A stretch of 54,876 bases of DNA, taken from contig CAYPHA010000028.1 of the NCBI GenBank assembly GCA_964410215.1, positions 1-54,876 on the forward strand, in the 5' to 3' direction. Of the stretch, positions 18,471 to 28,827 are shown piece after piece. A program made the position numbers and the translations under genes. Source of the DNA: CAYPHA01 sp964410215. GTDB lineage: Bacteria > Calditrichota > Calditrichia > Calditrichales > CAYPHA01. Each line of letters starts with the position of its first letter. The first letter of the stretch is position 1. The notes beneath the pieces were generated by a model, which searched no databases, was not told where the DNA came from, and worked only from the letters and a program-made list of their open reading frames with translations.

Positions 18471-21400
18471 ATGTATAATAACAAATCATCAATTTTTAAA
18501 ATTATTTTATATTTCTGTTTTCTAAACCTGATATTCCTCTTTCTCAATGAGCATTCCATTTGCTTAGCAAACTCGAATTTAACGTTGACCAATGACAGGT
18601 ACTCGATTACCATAGCCGAGGATTCTCTAAATATAATAATAACAGAATTATCTTCAGGCGCTCAACAAACATTCATGCCTTCATTTGCAGTTTTGCATAA
18701 CACAACTCAGATTACACCGGAAATGAAGAGTATCCATCTGGATATTGAAAATATCCGGTTAAGGGTACCTACGTGGGGCACCAGTAAAAACGTATTCAAT
18801 GCCGGCAGTCTTTATAAAATAAAGGCAGATTCTGTTTCATATGAAGAAACCGTCATGTTTCATTACCCGGTTCTGGAGCACTTACAGTTTACGGCACAAT
18901 TATCGCTGCCTGAGGGAGACCTGGAACCAGTTCTGGAATTTGTTCTAGAAACCGTTAACCCGGGTTATTTCTCTGTCGGTTATTACGGAGCGCCTGTCTA
19001 TGAACACAAAGATATTGATGAATTATGGCAACCCTCGGTGTGGACCGAACTACGATTTCCTAAAGAATCGTACCTGTCTCCGGCATTCATCTGCCCGTTG
19101 CCCACATCAATGGTTACAAAAGATGGTATAACCTATGGCGTTGTGGTTCATCCTGAAGATTTTCCTTTTGAGCCCATGCCAACCAGCCTTGATCGCAGCG
19201 AATTTGGCGTCGTTCTGCGTAATAATGATGGTATGGCTCAACCAATGATCTGGTCACCCATTATGGGATTACCGAATTCGCAGTTACGTGCAGGAGAGTC
19301 GTATAACTATCGTATTCAATTGTTCGTTAGCGCAGAAAATATTAATAGGACATCGGAGTCCATCGCCAAAAGACTGTTTGCTTTCGATGATTATAAAAGA
19401 ACGAATGTGCTGGGTTCATTGAATACAGCGCTGGACAACCTGATCGATTATGGCATGGACTCTCACAGTCGCTTTATACCTGTATTAAAGGGATTTTCGT
19501 ACGAGACGGATGTTCCCGGTGGGGTAAAAAATGTCTCTTCCTTGAATCCGCTCAATATTGCTTTTGTAACTGATGATGAACATATTTTCCGTCAGAGGGC
19601 AATGCCTGTACTGGAATTTATGCTCTCACGAACACGAAATACGTTTCTGCTGAGTGATTTCTCTTTAAACAGGCTGGGAAGCCCGGTGGCACATAGTTCG
19701 GAACTGGCCGCACTGTACCGTATAAGCGGAAAGGCTTCCGGCGTTCTGTTGAATCTTGCCAAAGAACGGGCCGTAAATTTAGAACTCGCCCACGAACAAT
19801 CCATGCGTGATAATCTTGGATTATACCGTGCTTCCGGCAGTTTTCAGTATCTGCAGAATGCTAATGCAGGCGCGTCTGTATATATAAATGACAGAATCAA
19901 TCAGATGCAGGACGAATTTTCATATTTACATCATAACGAATCGAGTTTCTGGACAGCACTTGCCCCAAAATTTACAGACCTGATGGAATTATATGAGACG
20001 ACGGGTGATGATCAATATCTTAATGCTGCACATGAAGCGTCCAGGCGTTATACACGCTATATATGGATGAGCCCTAGGATCCCCGATCATGAGATCACTG
20101 TAAATCAGGGCAATCAGGCACCTCTGTACCGGAATAACGGATACACTATTATAGTCCCTGAAGAATCCGTTCCTGCCTGGCGGATTTCAGCAATCGGACT
20201 GCATAGTGAAGCCGCTGCAACTTCGACGAATAAGCACAGGGCCGTATTTATGGCTCACCATGCACCCTATATGCTTCGAATTGCCGCCTTAAAGGGTGAT
20301 ACATTTCTGAGTCGCATAGCCAAAGACGCCATTATCGGGAGGTATACCACCTTTCCGGGATATCATATGAATACGGACCGGACAACGGTGTACGAAAAAC
20401 CGGATTTTCCATATCGCTCCCATGATGAACTTAATTCTACGACCTCAATGCATTACAATCATGTGTGGCCCATGATGTCTTTACTGTTAGACTATCTTGT
20501 GACCGATGTGTATGTAAAGTCAGGAGGACAGATTTTCTTTCCTTCCGAGTATGTGGAGGGTTATGCCAATTTGCAGAATAAGATTTACGGGCATCAGCCC
20601 GGTCAATTCTATGAAGAGCAAGGTCTTATCTTGTGGATGCCCAGGCGTATGCTTCAAAGCAGTCATCAGGAATTAAATTATATTGCGGCACGGGGAAATG
20701 ATAAGCTTTATATCATTTTCACAAATCAATCTTCAGATCCTGTTTCAAGCATGATTACATTAAATGAAGAAGTCATGCCCTTTGATCTATCGGGTTCATA
20801 CTCCCTTAATATCTGGGAAGAAAATGCTTTAACGGGTTCCTCTTCGTTAACGAGCGGCGGATTTCAGATCGACGTGGCCGGGGACGGAATTACGGCAGTA
20901 GCTATTGAAGGTGTAACTATTCCAACAAATATCCAGGATAAGATGCTCGCAAATACAGTCGAGAATCGCTGGTGGAATGACTATAAAGTACTCAATTATG
21001 CCAATGCCAAGGCAATGATCATCAATTTTGGGGAACATTTAACCGAGGCTTATATCTATTCTGCAGCACCCTATGGCACGTATTCTGAAATGCGATTGGA
21101 ATATGCCGTCAATGATACGGCACGCAGACCACTCTATGATTATATATATCCATTCGAATTCAGCGTTCCCCTGTCACCGGATGATGAGAAAATTGTATTT
21201 AAACTGATTGGAAAAAAATCCAGTGGCGAAACCATAGAGTCTGAACAAAGCATACTGTCGGTAACGATGCCGGTTACAGCATCTCTAACAGGTGATCAGG
21301 CAATTCTTAGGGGAGAAGAAGCTGTATTAAAAGTGAATCTATCGGGATCACCTCCCTGGGGAATTACCTACACTGATGGTGAAAATGAATTTGAGGTTAA

Positions 21401-22340
21401 TGGTATTCAGCAGAGACCTTATGATCTTATTGTATCACCTGAAAAAACAACGACCTATACACTTCTGTCCGTTTCTGATCCAACCGGGCCGGGTTCCGTA
21501 TCGGGAAGTGCCAAGATCACTGTTGGAGATGAAATTCAGGCGCCATTTTTCGACGGTATGGTAAGACAGTATTGGAAAGACGGACAGCATGATTTAAACT
21601 ATTTTGAAGTCAAACATGATCCCAACTGGGCACGCGAAGCTTTTCTCTGTTTTAGTGTCTCACATCTCACTTCTCCGGTAGAAGGAGCGATATTAAGAAT
21701 TTATTGTTATGATGCGGATGTTGACGGTCCGGTGACTTTCCATCTGGATGGAATAAAACGTGTGTTTGGTGATACCCTTTCCTGGTCGAATAAACCGGCA
21801 GAGACCGCATTCGAGACTGCCGGAGAAACGATTGTCAGAAGCAAAAATGATCTGAATACCTATTTTACCTGGGATGTAACCGATTATCTGAACCGTATGA
21901 TTCAGGAGGAGATATTTAATTTTAGTTTTCGTATCGATGCCGTAGATGGTGTTAACTGCCTGTTCAAATTTAAATCGAATGAAGACAGTTCCGAATATTC
22001 ACCGAAAATGATCATTGTAACAAAGGGGAGTACCTCTCGGGAAAATCAGAAAGAAGTCGTGCATGAATTTGCCCTGATGCAGAATTATCCGAATCCGTTC
22101 AATCCAAGCACAACCATCAATTACGCCATAAAAGAACCGGTTCATGTTTCTTTAACCATTTATGATTTAAAAGGACAAAAAGTCAGGACACTCGTTAATG
22201 CTTATCAGAACAGTGGATATAAATCAGTTATCTGGGATGGAAGAAACGATAATGGTAATTTCGTGTCAAACGGTATGTACCTGTACAAATTTGCAGCCGG
22301 TCATTTCATTCAGGTAAGGAAAATGATTATCCTGAAATAG
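18471..22340 (+). CDS. P-family protein 2: same toroid protein fused to Ig-like, CBM96-like and C-terminal sorting domains
   Basis: Largest P-family member (1289 aa), 14 bp after P1 and its closest relative in the window. The shared core covers residues 28-820, with invariant H664 and D674 (H-x9-D), PAWRISAIG and LWMPRRM. Three further modules follow. An Ig-like unit (about 935-1020, GDQAILRGEEAVLKVNLSG) is of a type common in FCB secreted proteins. A DNRLRE/CBM96-like beta-sandwich (about 1021-1183, GAILRIYCYDADVDGPVTF and LSWSNKPA) is likely glycan-binding. A FlgD-like/T9SS type A sorting domain (1200-1289, NYPNPFNPSTTINYA) ends MYLYKFAAG...KMIILK. The N-terminus has a Sec signal. It is the only gene in the window with this sorting tag, so it is probably displayed or released at the cell surface while its paralogues stay periplasmic or lipid-anchored. 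Catalysis is inferred. Confidence 0.72.
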   Translation: MYNNKSSIFKIILYFCFLNLIFLFLNEHSICLANSNLTLTNDRYSITIAEDSLNIIITELSSGAQQTFMPSFAVLHNTTQITPEMKSIHLDIENIRLRVPTWGTSKNVFNAGSLYKIKADSVSYEETVMFHYPVLEHLQFTAQLSLPEGDLEPVLEFVLETVNPGYFSVGYYGAPVYEHKDIDELWQPSVWTELRFPKESYLSPAFICPLPTSMVTKDGITYGVVVHPEDFPFEPMPTSLDRSEFGVVLRNNDGMAQPMIWSPIMGLPNSQLRAGESYNYRIQLFVSAENINRTSESIAKRLFAFDDYKRTNVLGSLNTALDNLIDYGMDSHSRFIPVLKGFSYETDVPGGVKNVSSLNPLNIAFVTDDEHIFRQRAMPVLEFMLSRTRNTFLLSDFSLNRLGSPVAHSSELAALYRISGKASGVLLNLAKERAVNLELAHEQSMRDNLGLYRASGSFQYLQNANAGASVYINDRINQMQDEFSYLHHNESSFWTALAPKFTDLMELYETTGDDQYLNAAHEASRRYTRYIWMSPRIPDHEITVNQGNQAPLYRNNGYTIIVPEESVPAWRISAIGLHSEAAATSTNKHRAVFMAHHAPYMLRIAALKGDTFLSRIAKDAIIGRYTTFPGYHMNTDRTTVYEKPDFPYRSHDELNSTTSMHYNHVWPMMSLLLDYLVTDVYVKSGGQIFFPSEYVEGYANLQNKIYGHQPGQFYEEQGLILWMPRRMLQSSHQELNYIAARGNDKLYIIFTNQSSDPVSSMITLNEEVMPFDLSGSYSLNIWEENALTGSSSLTSGGFQIDVAGDGITAVAIEGVTIPTNIQDKMLANTVENRWWNDYKVLNYANAKAMIINFGEHLTEAYIYSAAPYGTYSEMRLEYAVNDTARRPLYDYIYPFEFSVPLSPDDEKIVFKLIGKKSSGETIESEQSILSVTMPVTASLTGDQAILRGEEAVLKVNLSGSPPWGITYTDGENEFEVNGIQQRPYDLIVSPEKTTTYTLLSVSDPTGPGSVSGSAKITVGDEIQAPFFDGMVRQYWKDGQHDLNYFEVKHDPNWAREAFLCFSVSHLTSPVEGAILRIYCYDADVDGPVTFHLDGIKRVFGDTLSWSNKPAETAFETAGETIVRSKNDLNTYFTWDVTDYLNRMIQEEIFNFSFRIDAVDGVNCLFKFKSNEDSSEYSPKMIIVTKGSTSRENQKEVVHEFALMQNYPNPFNPSTTINYAIKEPVHVSLTIYDLKGQKVRTLVNAYQNSGYKSVIWDGRNDNGNFVSNGMYLYKFAAGHFIQVRKMIILK

Positions 22341-22457
22341 TATCACATGATACTAACTATAATTGAGTGTAAAACCTCACCTTTAATCATCAACTGAAGT
22401 TTCCAGATCAACACCATAAACATTTTCATGAATTTTATCTTATTTTGGAGAAGTAAT

Positions 22458-25031
22458 ATGCTATACAAACACTCCGGGAACCGTATCAGGTTATTTTTTA
22501 AACTGTCGTTATTTCTGTTATACTTTCTGATAGCCTGTGACGCAGGCGAAGAAATAGCTATCAAAAATGAAAAAGTTCAAATTAAATGGCGAAATAGTCA
22601 CGAAGGATGGCAAATACAACAGGTTAAAATAAAATCAGGATCGGGGTGGATAGAAGCAGGGAAGCCATCCGGGGCATATTGGGCAATATATTCAGAAAGA
22701 CAGCCTGTAGATGAGCAACAGGCTCGTAATGATTTTTTCAGTGAATCACATATTCCTCTTAATTCTGTTGAGAGTAATAGCATTGGGAAAACCATTCAAT
22801 TTTATCCAACGGATTACGAGTCTACCAAAAAGAACGCTATTACATTCATCCATGAGAATGAGGATATAGAACTCAGGGCACACTGGACGATCGATCCGAT
22901 CTGGGAGCAGGATATACGCGTATCACTCCATTATACTGTAAAGAAACCGGGATACTATTCAGTCGCCACTCCGACTTTAACAGCATTTAATGAGGAAGAG
23001 ATAGAATGGGGAATGATACCGGGTTTTCTGTATGGTAATAAGGTAGAAAAAGATATGGAACTTGCCTGGCGGTACGGTTGGGGAATACCCGACCAACCGG
23101 TATTAGCCAGGGAAAGAACGACCACGACATTATCACCACTTCTGAGTTCTAAGAGAAATGTAAATCTAGCAGTGATACCGGATCCGGGCAGCGGGCGGGA
23201 TCCCTGGACAGAGGACAGAAACACACATGATATGTGGAAACTCGGTTTGTCACTAATGAACCGGAGCGGGGAGCTGAGTCCGACAGCCTATTCTCCTGTG
23301 CTAGGAGAGGAGGGTTCTCTTCTGAATCAAGGTGACACACTTTCTTTTTCATTCCGCTATTCACTTTCCACAGGCAACTGGTTTGAGACATACAAACATG
23401 CCATGTATGATATTTATCGATTCCCGGAATTTCTGGATAAAAAGAAAACAGGTGAATCACTGAGCCAGCGTGTTGAAGCAATGCATACATATGTAAAAGA
23501 TGATGAAACTTCCCTCTGGAGGACAGACCGGTTTGAAGATCTTGAGATAGGCGGTCAGGAATATCATGGAGCCGTTAAAGAAGCTGACGGCGATGCCATG
23601 AAAAATTCCGATCTGGGAGCGATGTGGATGCTGGCAGAAATAACAGGCGATCCGGTACTGCAGGAAAAGCGTCTGCCATATGTTCGGAATTTCAAGCTCA
23701 AGCAGCAGCAAGAACAACCTGGATTCTTTCAGGGTGCAGCATTAGGCCAATATTATTTGTACAAAAGTGATCGTTTTGTTGAGGAATGGGGAACGCACCT
23801 GGAACCCATTTCCCTGACCTATTATACGATGATCGATCTGGGAAATATTCTGCTGTTTGAACCTGAAGATAAGGAATTAAGGGAACGTCTGAGGCTCGGT
23901 GCAGAAAGACTATTATCCTGGCAATTTCCGGATGGTCACTGGGAGGTTGCCTATGATCGCGAGACTAAAAAACCCATCTATAACAAACTGACCGATTTAA
24001 GACCGACCTGGTATGGCCTGCTGGTTGCCTATCGCGTATTAAAGGAAGAGAAGTATTTAGATGCGGCTAAGAAAGGTGCCGATTGGTTCCTGGAACAAGC
24101 TGTTTCCAATGGCAGGTATCTGGGTGTATGCGGGGATGCTCATTTTATTATGGATTTTGCCACAGGGCAAAGCGCCCAGGCTCTTCTGGATATTTATCAA
24201 TTAACAAGTGAGCAACGTTACCTGGATGGGGCCATTGAAGCGGCAAAAGTTTATACGACATGGATTTATACGCATCCCATTCCCAGTGAAAAAACTAAAA
24301 TTGTGAACGGTATAAAACGGCAGGACTGGGAAATATCCCAGGTAGGGCTCAATATGGAACATGGAGGTAGTCGTGGTTCGGCTACGCGAAGGGGGCCCAT
24401 TTTACTCTGCAGTCATGCCGGCATGTTCATGCGCTTTTTTAAACTTACAGGCGAGGAAATGTTCCGCGATATGGCCCGGGCTGCTGCTCTGGGGCGTGAT
24501 GCTTTTGTCGATCCTGAAACACACGTCGCTTCCTACTACTGGAGCAGCATGAACAATGGGCCTGGACCCTTTCCACACCATGCCTGGTGGCAGATCGGCT
24601 GGATAATGGATTATATCCTTTCGGAAGCGATGGTCAGGTCGGATAATAAGATTTCCTTTCCTGGTGGTTTTGTAACCCCGAAAGTAGGGCCAAATAAACC
24701 TTATGGGTTCGAATCCGGAACCATTTATGGAAAAAATGTTAAACTTTGGATGCCAGTAGGGTTAATTAAATCATCAAGCCCGTATATCGATTATTTTGGG
24801 GCGGTAGAGCAAGATGAAAAAACACTATATATTGTACTTTTAAACGAGGATAATAAAAAGTTGAATACGACTATAAAGGTTGATTCCAAGCTCCTTTTTA
24901 CGGATCAACTGGTGGAATGGCAAAAAGTTAAAGTTATCAAAGGAACAGCGGAATTAAAAGTTCTTGAATCGGGAACCTGGTCTGTTCATTTGGAGCCTTA
25001 TGGATTAGTCGTCCTTGCTTTGGATTATTAA
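22458..25031 (+). CDS. P-family protein 3: divergent toroid lipoprotein
   Basis: Third tandem member (857 aa) and the most divergent. The ATG at 22458 is preferred over ATG 22428 because TGGAGAAG sits just upstream and the lipoprotein signal (LFLLYFLIACDAG) then has normal length. Residues 30-310 form a beta-rich domain (PGYYSVATPTL), 340-730 an all-helical toroid-like region with repeated helices (RPTWYGLLVAYRVLKEEKY, TSEQRYLDGAIEAAKVY), and 740-857 a beta domain. It keeps the family invariants: W-E-I-S-Q-V-G, H708 with D718 (H-x9-D), and LWMPVGL. It lacks the final beta module present in P1, P4 and P5. The hairpin-pair repetition resembles unsaturated-glucuronyl-hydrolase or GH127-type toroids, but no diagnostic motif was found, so function is inferred from its neighbours. 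Confidence 0.62.
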   Translation: MLYKHSGNRIRLFFKLSLFLLYFLIACDAGEEIAIKNEKVQIKWRNSHEGWQIQQVKIKSGSGWIEAGKPSGAYWAIYSERQPVDEQQARNDFFSESHIPLNSVESNSIGKTIQFYPTDYESTKKNAITFIHENEDIELRAHWTIDPIWEQDIRVSLHYTVKKPGYYSVATPTLTAFNEEEIEWGMIPGFLYGNKVEKDMELAWRYGWGIPDQPVLARERTTTTLSPLLSSKRNVNLAVIPDPGSGRDPWTEDRNTHDMWKLGLSLMNRSGELSPTAYSPVLGEEGSLLNQGDTLSFSFRYSLSTGNWFETYKHAMYDIYRFPEFLDKKKTGESLSQRVEAMHTYVKDDETSLWRTDRFEDLEIGGQEYHGAVKEADGDAMKNSDLGAMWMLAEITGDPVLQEKRLPYVRNFKLKQQQEQPGFFQGAALGQYYLYKSDRFVEEWGTHLEPISLTYYTMIDLGNILLFEPEDKELRERLRLGAERLLSWQFPDGHWEVAYDRETKKPIYNKLTDLRPTWYGLLVAYRVLKEEKYLDAAKKGADWFLEQAVSNGRYLGVCGDAHFIMDFATGQSAQALLDIYQLTSEQRYLDGAIEAAKVYTTWIYTHPIPSEKTKIVNGIKRQDWEISQVGLNMEHGGSRGSATRRGPILLCSHAGMFMRFFKLTGEEMFRDMARAAALGRDAFVDPETHVASYYWSSMNNGPGPFPHHAWWQIGWIMDYILSEAMVRSDNKISFPGGFVTPKVGPNKPYGFESGTIYGKNVKLWMPVGLIKSSSPYIDYFGAVEQDEKTLYIVLLNEDNKKLNTTIKVDSKLLFTDQLVEWQKVKVIKGTAELKVLESGTWSVHLEPYGLVVLALDY

Positions 25032-25100
25032 AGAATTAGCAATTTTGAATAATTCACTAGATTGTAATTGCTTTAAATCTAAATAAAACAAGATATTAGA

Positions 25101-25135
25101 CCCCATTAGAAAAGGGGGTTGGGGGGTTGTTTTTC
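25101..25135 (+). repeat. G/C-tract palindromic repeat, copy 1; possible terminator
   Basis: The core TTAGAAAAGGGGGT, flanked by CCCC on the left and a run of six G plus TTGTTTTT on the right, lies between P3 and the third GH106. The reverse complement of 54781-54812 has the same core and similar flanks. CCCC can pair with GGGG across the AT-rich core, and the T-rich tail makes a weak rho-independent terminator on the + strand plausible. Confidence 0.55.
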
Positions 25136-25173
25136 TTATATTATTATCTATTTTTAATAAGGAAATTTAACAT

Positions 25174-28100
25174 ATGATGAGTAAATTGTATCCCTTTATA
25201 AGTATTGTATTACTCACAATCCTTTTTTTACAAGGTTGTTTATATGGCACTGAAAAAAATCAGGATACACTAGAGTTTGGTTTTATCAATCCCCCTAAAA
25301 GTGCAAGACCTCAAGCATTTTACTACTGGATCAATGGTAACATCACAAAAAATGGCATTCTGGAAGATTTGATTGCACTTCAACAATCCGGTCTTTCAGG
25401 TATGCAATTATTTAATGCCAGTCTCTATATGCCCAGAGGTCCGGTGATATTCGGTTCTGATCAATGGTATGATCTTCTATACTACGCGGCTGAAACAGCA
25501 GATAGTCTTCAACTCGATCTTAGTATACATAATTGTGCCGGCTGGGCTACCAGTGGCGGTCCCTGGATAACGCCGGAAAAATCCATGAAATCCCTCATAT
25601 GGAGTGAATTATCTGTATCAGGACCAAAGAGCTTTACAGGTTATTTAGACCGAGGTGAAACACTACACGGATTTTATCGGGATATTGCCGTATTAGCAAT
25701 ACCTGAAGATCCTCCTGAAGAAGTATTACAACGTTTTGAGCCTTCACAGATTACTGCGAGTATCGATCTGGGACAGTCCAATCGGCTGATTGACCGCGAT
25801 AGACAGACGTCAGAGGTATTTATGCAAACAGATCCGGGAGGCCATCATTGGATCCAGCTTGCGTTCAACAATCCCCGTCAGGCACGGCTATTCACTTTAC
25901 ATACACCAACAGGTGCATCCAGGGTGACATTCGAAGGGGCAATCGAAGTCTCGACGGATGGCAAGAATTACAGAAAAATTCGAAACTTTCATTATTATGG
26001 TCGTATCCCTCCTTTTTTTACGATCCCATTCGAAACGGTAACTGCAAGTCATTTTAAGATAAAATTTTCTGCACATTCTATTGAAGGTCCTCTTAACCTT
26101 GCATTTTCTGAAGTGCGCGTGAATGATTCCAGACGAATCGAGAATTGGTATTCTAAAGTTGGTAGAATTATGACCACTCTTAATCGCCCGGTCTTTCCCT
26201 TTAAGATGAAGGATCCGCTGGCAATTCCAAAGGATAAACTTATAAATCTGACTGCGAATATGAATTCGGATGGTGCATTATCCTGGGAAGTACCACCTGG
26301 CAAATGGAGGATACTGCGTTTTGGTTACACAACAACCGGTAGTACGAATCATCCCTCGCCAAAAGAAGGTCATGGTTTAGAAGTTGATAAAATGGATCCC
26401 GAAGCGGTAACGTTTCATTTCAATAAGGCACTGGGAAAAATAATTAATGGGAAAGATTCTTTGGGAATTAACCAACCCTCCGGTATCCTAATCGATAGCT
26501 ATGAAGCCGGGCCACAAACATGGACAGAGAATTTTGCGGATAAATTTAAGCGACGGCATGGCTATGACATTTATTCCTATTTACCAGTGCTGACCGGGCG
26601 CGTCGTCGAGTCTGAGGCCCTATCTGAGGGATTTCTGTATGATTATCGAAAAACCGTCGCAGATTTAATTGCCCAATCCTATTATGGCACCTTTCAGAAA
26701 CTGGCACACCAGCATGATCTTCAATTGATAGCCGAACCTTATGGCGGAATTTTCAACAAGGCAAAAAATGCAGAATATCTCGATGTTGTTGTATCTGAAT
26801 TCTGGCTTAAACGTCCTCAGAATAATAATGTTAAGGAAATTGCTTCAATCGTTCATACATCTGGAAAAAATATAGTCGGTGCAGAATCCTTTACGGCCAA
26901 ACCTGAGCATGGAGCGTGGCGAAACCATCCGCTAACCCTGAAAGCTCTGGGAGATCTCACCTTTACACAGGGATTAAATCGTATAATGCTCCATTCTTAT
27001 TTACATCAACCCAGGTCAGAGTTTCCTCCGGGATGGACCCATGGACGATATGGCACCCACTTCAACCGATTAAACACCTGGTGGAAATATGTTGATCCCT
27101 GGATTTCCTATTTATCCCGCAGTCAATACTTACTGCAGCAGGGACGATCCGTTGCAGATATTTGTCTGTTGAGCAGCGACGATCTCGATGATTTGGTAGA
27201 AGCAAAGTTTCCCGAAATTCCGAAAGGATACGATTATGATATTTGCCCTGTATCCAGCTTTCTGAAATTAACGTTTAAGAGAGGATCTCTGGCTTTTCCA
27301 TCTGGAAATAAGTATAAACTGCTTGTCTTGCCCGAATATGATTTCATGTCACTTTCTGTATTGCGCCATCTGCATAAACTTGTGGAAGCTGGAGCCGTTG
27401 TTGTTGGTCCACCTCCTTCCATACCGCCGGGACTGCAGGAGTATGTATATGACAGTGAGGAATTCGTTAATTTAGTCAAAGATCTCTGGGGGGAGTGGGA
27501 TAATAAATCTGAGAAGGTGCATCATTTCGGCCATGGAAAAGTGTACACAAATATTTCGCTGAGCCGTGCCCTGGAAGAAAACCGGATTTATCCTGATTTC
27601 GTTTATAGGACGTCAGAAACAACGGCAAATATTCGTTTCATTCATCGTACTTTGGATGATTCCGAGATCTATTTCCTTTCCAACCAGGATTCACAATCGA
27701 TTACGATTACAGCCGATTTCAGGGTAACTTCGAAGCAACCGGAAATTTGGCAACCGGATCTGGGATTGATAGAACCATGGTTTGTCTTTACGAATAAGAA
27801 CGAAAGAATACAACTTCCTGTTCATCTCGATCCATATGGTTCTGTTTTTGTTGTGTTCAGGAAACCGTTACCTGGGAAATGGGTGACTTCTGTTGTGGAT
27901 TCAAAGGAAGGTGATCTGTCTGAGTCCAGTACTGTAATCGAAAAATCTTTTTTGGCAAAGGAGCTTGATATCTTTGGAGCGAACCTGATGTCAAATTCCT
28001 CTTTATCATGTCGTCTGAATTATTCAAATGGTGATCAGCGAGGGTTCAATACACATTCTCCTCCTTCTGATCTTGTGCTCGATGATTCATGGACTGTTAA

Positions 28101-28677
28101 ATTTCCTGATGGTTGGGGTGCGCCGACATCAACCGTATTTGATTCTTTGATTTCCTGGTCGGATCATCCTAATGAGGGGATCAGATATTTTTCCGGGACA
28201 GCCACTTATAGCTATAATCTAACGATACCTTCTGGTTACATACAGCGTGATCAGTCATATTTTATGGATATGGGGATGATTCATGATATGGCCGAGGTCT
28301 GGCTGAACCAAAAGAGAGTAGGAATCGTGTGGAAGCCGCCATTCCGTATTGATGTTACACAATTTCTTCAGGAGGGCACTAATTTTTTAGAAATTAAAAT
28401 CACTAATCGCTGGGTAAACCGTTTAATCGGTGATGAACAGATTTCGGTAGATTATTCATATGATATGGAAGGGACCGCATTTACCAGAGGAGCCTTGAAA
28501 GAACTGCCGGAATGGTATTACGATCCAAACATGTCAAAGCCGCCGAAACGCCATACGTTTACTTCCTGGAAACATTATGAAACTGATTCATCGCTTTTGC
28601 CTTCAGGATTAATTGGTCCGATTAAAATTAAGGCTTATAAAATAGTCTCAATGGAAACTATTCTAAAACAGGATTGA
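25174..28677 (+). CDS. GH106 alpha-L-rhamnosidase lipoprotein with discoidin-like insertion
   Basis: Complete predicted exo-alpha-L-rhamnosidase (1167 aa). ATG at 25174 follows AAGGAAA. The signal ends FLQGCLYG, a lipoprotein cleavage site. Order of features: FYYWINGNITKNGI (about 50), NCAGWATSGGPWI (about 120), and a discoidin-like beta-sandwich insertion (about 190-325: SIDLGQSNRLIDRD, TLHTPTGASRVTFEGAIEVS). Then come ILIDSYEAGPQTWTENF (about 442), IAEPYGGIF (about 520), GAESFTAKPEHG (about 568), a GH2-like jelly roll (about 1000-1095) and the family ending PSGLIGPIKI. Its closest relative here is the truncated GH106 at the window start, which has the same insertion. The inserted module may bind the glycan or shape the active site. 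It is followed by GH31 after 150 bp. The family call is firm; the exact rhamnosyl linkage is unknown. Confidence 0.94.
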   Translation: MMSKLYPFISIVLLTILFLQGCLYGTEKNQDTLEFGFINPPKSARPQAFYYWINGNITKNGILEDLIALQQSGLSGMQLFNASLYMPRGPVIFGSDQWYDLLYYAAETADSLQLDLSIHNCAGWATSGGPWITPEKSMKSLIWSELSVSGPKSFTGYLDRGETLHGFYRDIAVLAIPEDPPEEVLQRFEPSQITASIDLGQSNRLIDRDRQTSEVFMQTDPGGHHWIQLAFNNPRQARLFTLHTPTGASRVTFEGAIEVSTDGKNYRKIRNFHYYGRIPPFFTIPFETVTASHFKIKFSAHSIEGPLNLAFSEVRVNDSRRIENWYSKVGRIMTTLNRPVFPFKMKDPLAIPKDKLINLTANMNSDGALSWEVPPGKWRILRFGYTTTGSTNHPSPKEGHGLEVDKMDPEAVTFHFNKALGKIINGKDSLGINQPSGILIDSYEAGPQTWTENFADKFKRRHGYDIYSYLPVLTGRVVESEALSEGFLYDYRKTVADLIAQSYYGTFQKLAHQHDLQLIAEPYGGIFNKAKNAEYLDVVVSEFWLKRPQNNNVKEIASIVHTSGKNIVGAESFTAKPEHGAWRNHPLTLKALGDLTFTQGLNRIMLHSYLHQPRSEFPPGWTHGRYGTHFNRLNTWWKYVDPWISYLSRSQYLLQQGRSVADICLLSSDDLDDLVEAKFPEIPKGYDYDICPVSSFLKLTFKRGSLAFPSGNKYKLLVLPEYDFMSLSVLRHLHKLVEAGAVVVGPPPSIPPGLQEYVYDSEEFVNLVKDLWGEWDNKSEKVHHFGHGKVYTNISLSRALEENRIYPDFVYRTSETTANIRFIHRTLDDSEIYFLSNQDSQSITITADFRVTSKQPEIWQPDLGLIEPWFVFTNKNERIQLPVHLDPYGSVFVVFRKPLPGKWVTSVVDSKEGDLSESSTVIEKSFLAKELDIFGANLMSNSSLSCRLNYSNGDQRGFNTHSPPSDLVLDDSWTVKFPDGWGAPTSTVFDSLISWSDHPNEGIRYFSGTATYSYNLTIPSGYIQRDQSYFMDMGMIHDMAEVWLNQKRVGIVWKPPFRIDVTQFLQEGTNFLEIKITNRWVNRLIGDEQISVDYSYDMEGTAFTRGALKELPEWYYDPNMSKPPKRHTFTSWKHYETDSSLLPSGLIGPIKIKAYKIVSMETILKQD

Positions 28678-28827
28678 GACCTGTTAATCAGGCTCAACAT
28701 TACGGGCAAATTGATTTCGTAATATAATCTACTAAGGCACCGATGGCCGTATGCCGGGATATGATAGAGGCTTTGGTCAAGAATAACACAACTTTTAGCA
28801 TGTATAATTTAACAATAGGGATCATCA

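Noticed and set aside
15592..25031. Assigning the P family to GH127, GH95, PL8 or unsaturated glucuronyl hydrolases
   Set aside because: The fold order is similar, but I could not find the diagnostic cysteine/glutamate cluster of GH127, the SPEN and DGNFG motifs of GH95, or the Asn-His-Tyr pattern of PL8.
28678..28827. Spacer with a short protein-like end (DGRMPGYDRGFGQE followed by a stop)
   Set aside because: Only 14 codons with no start; not enough to claim a gene remnant.
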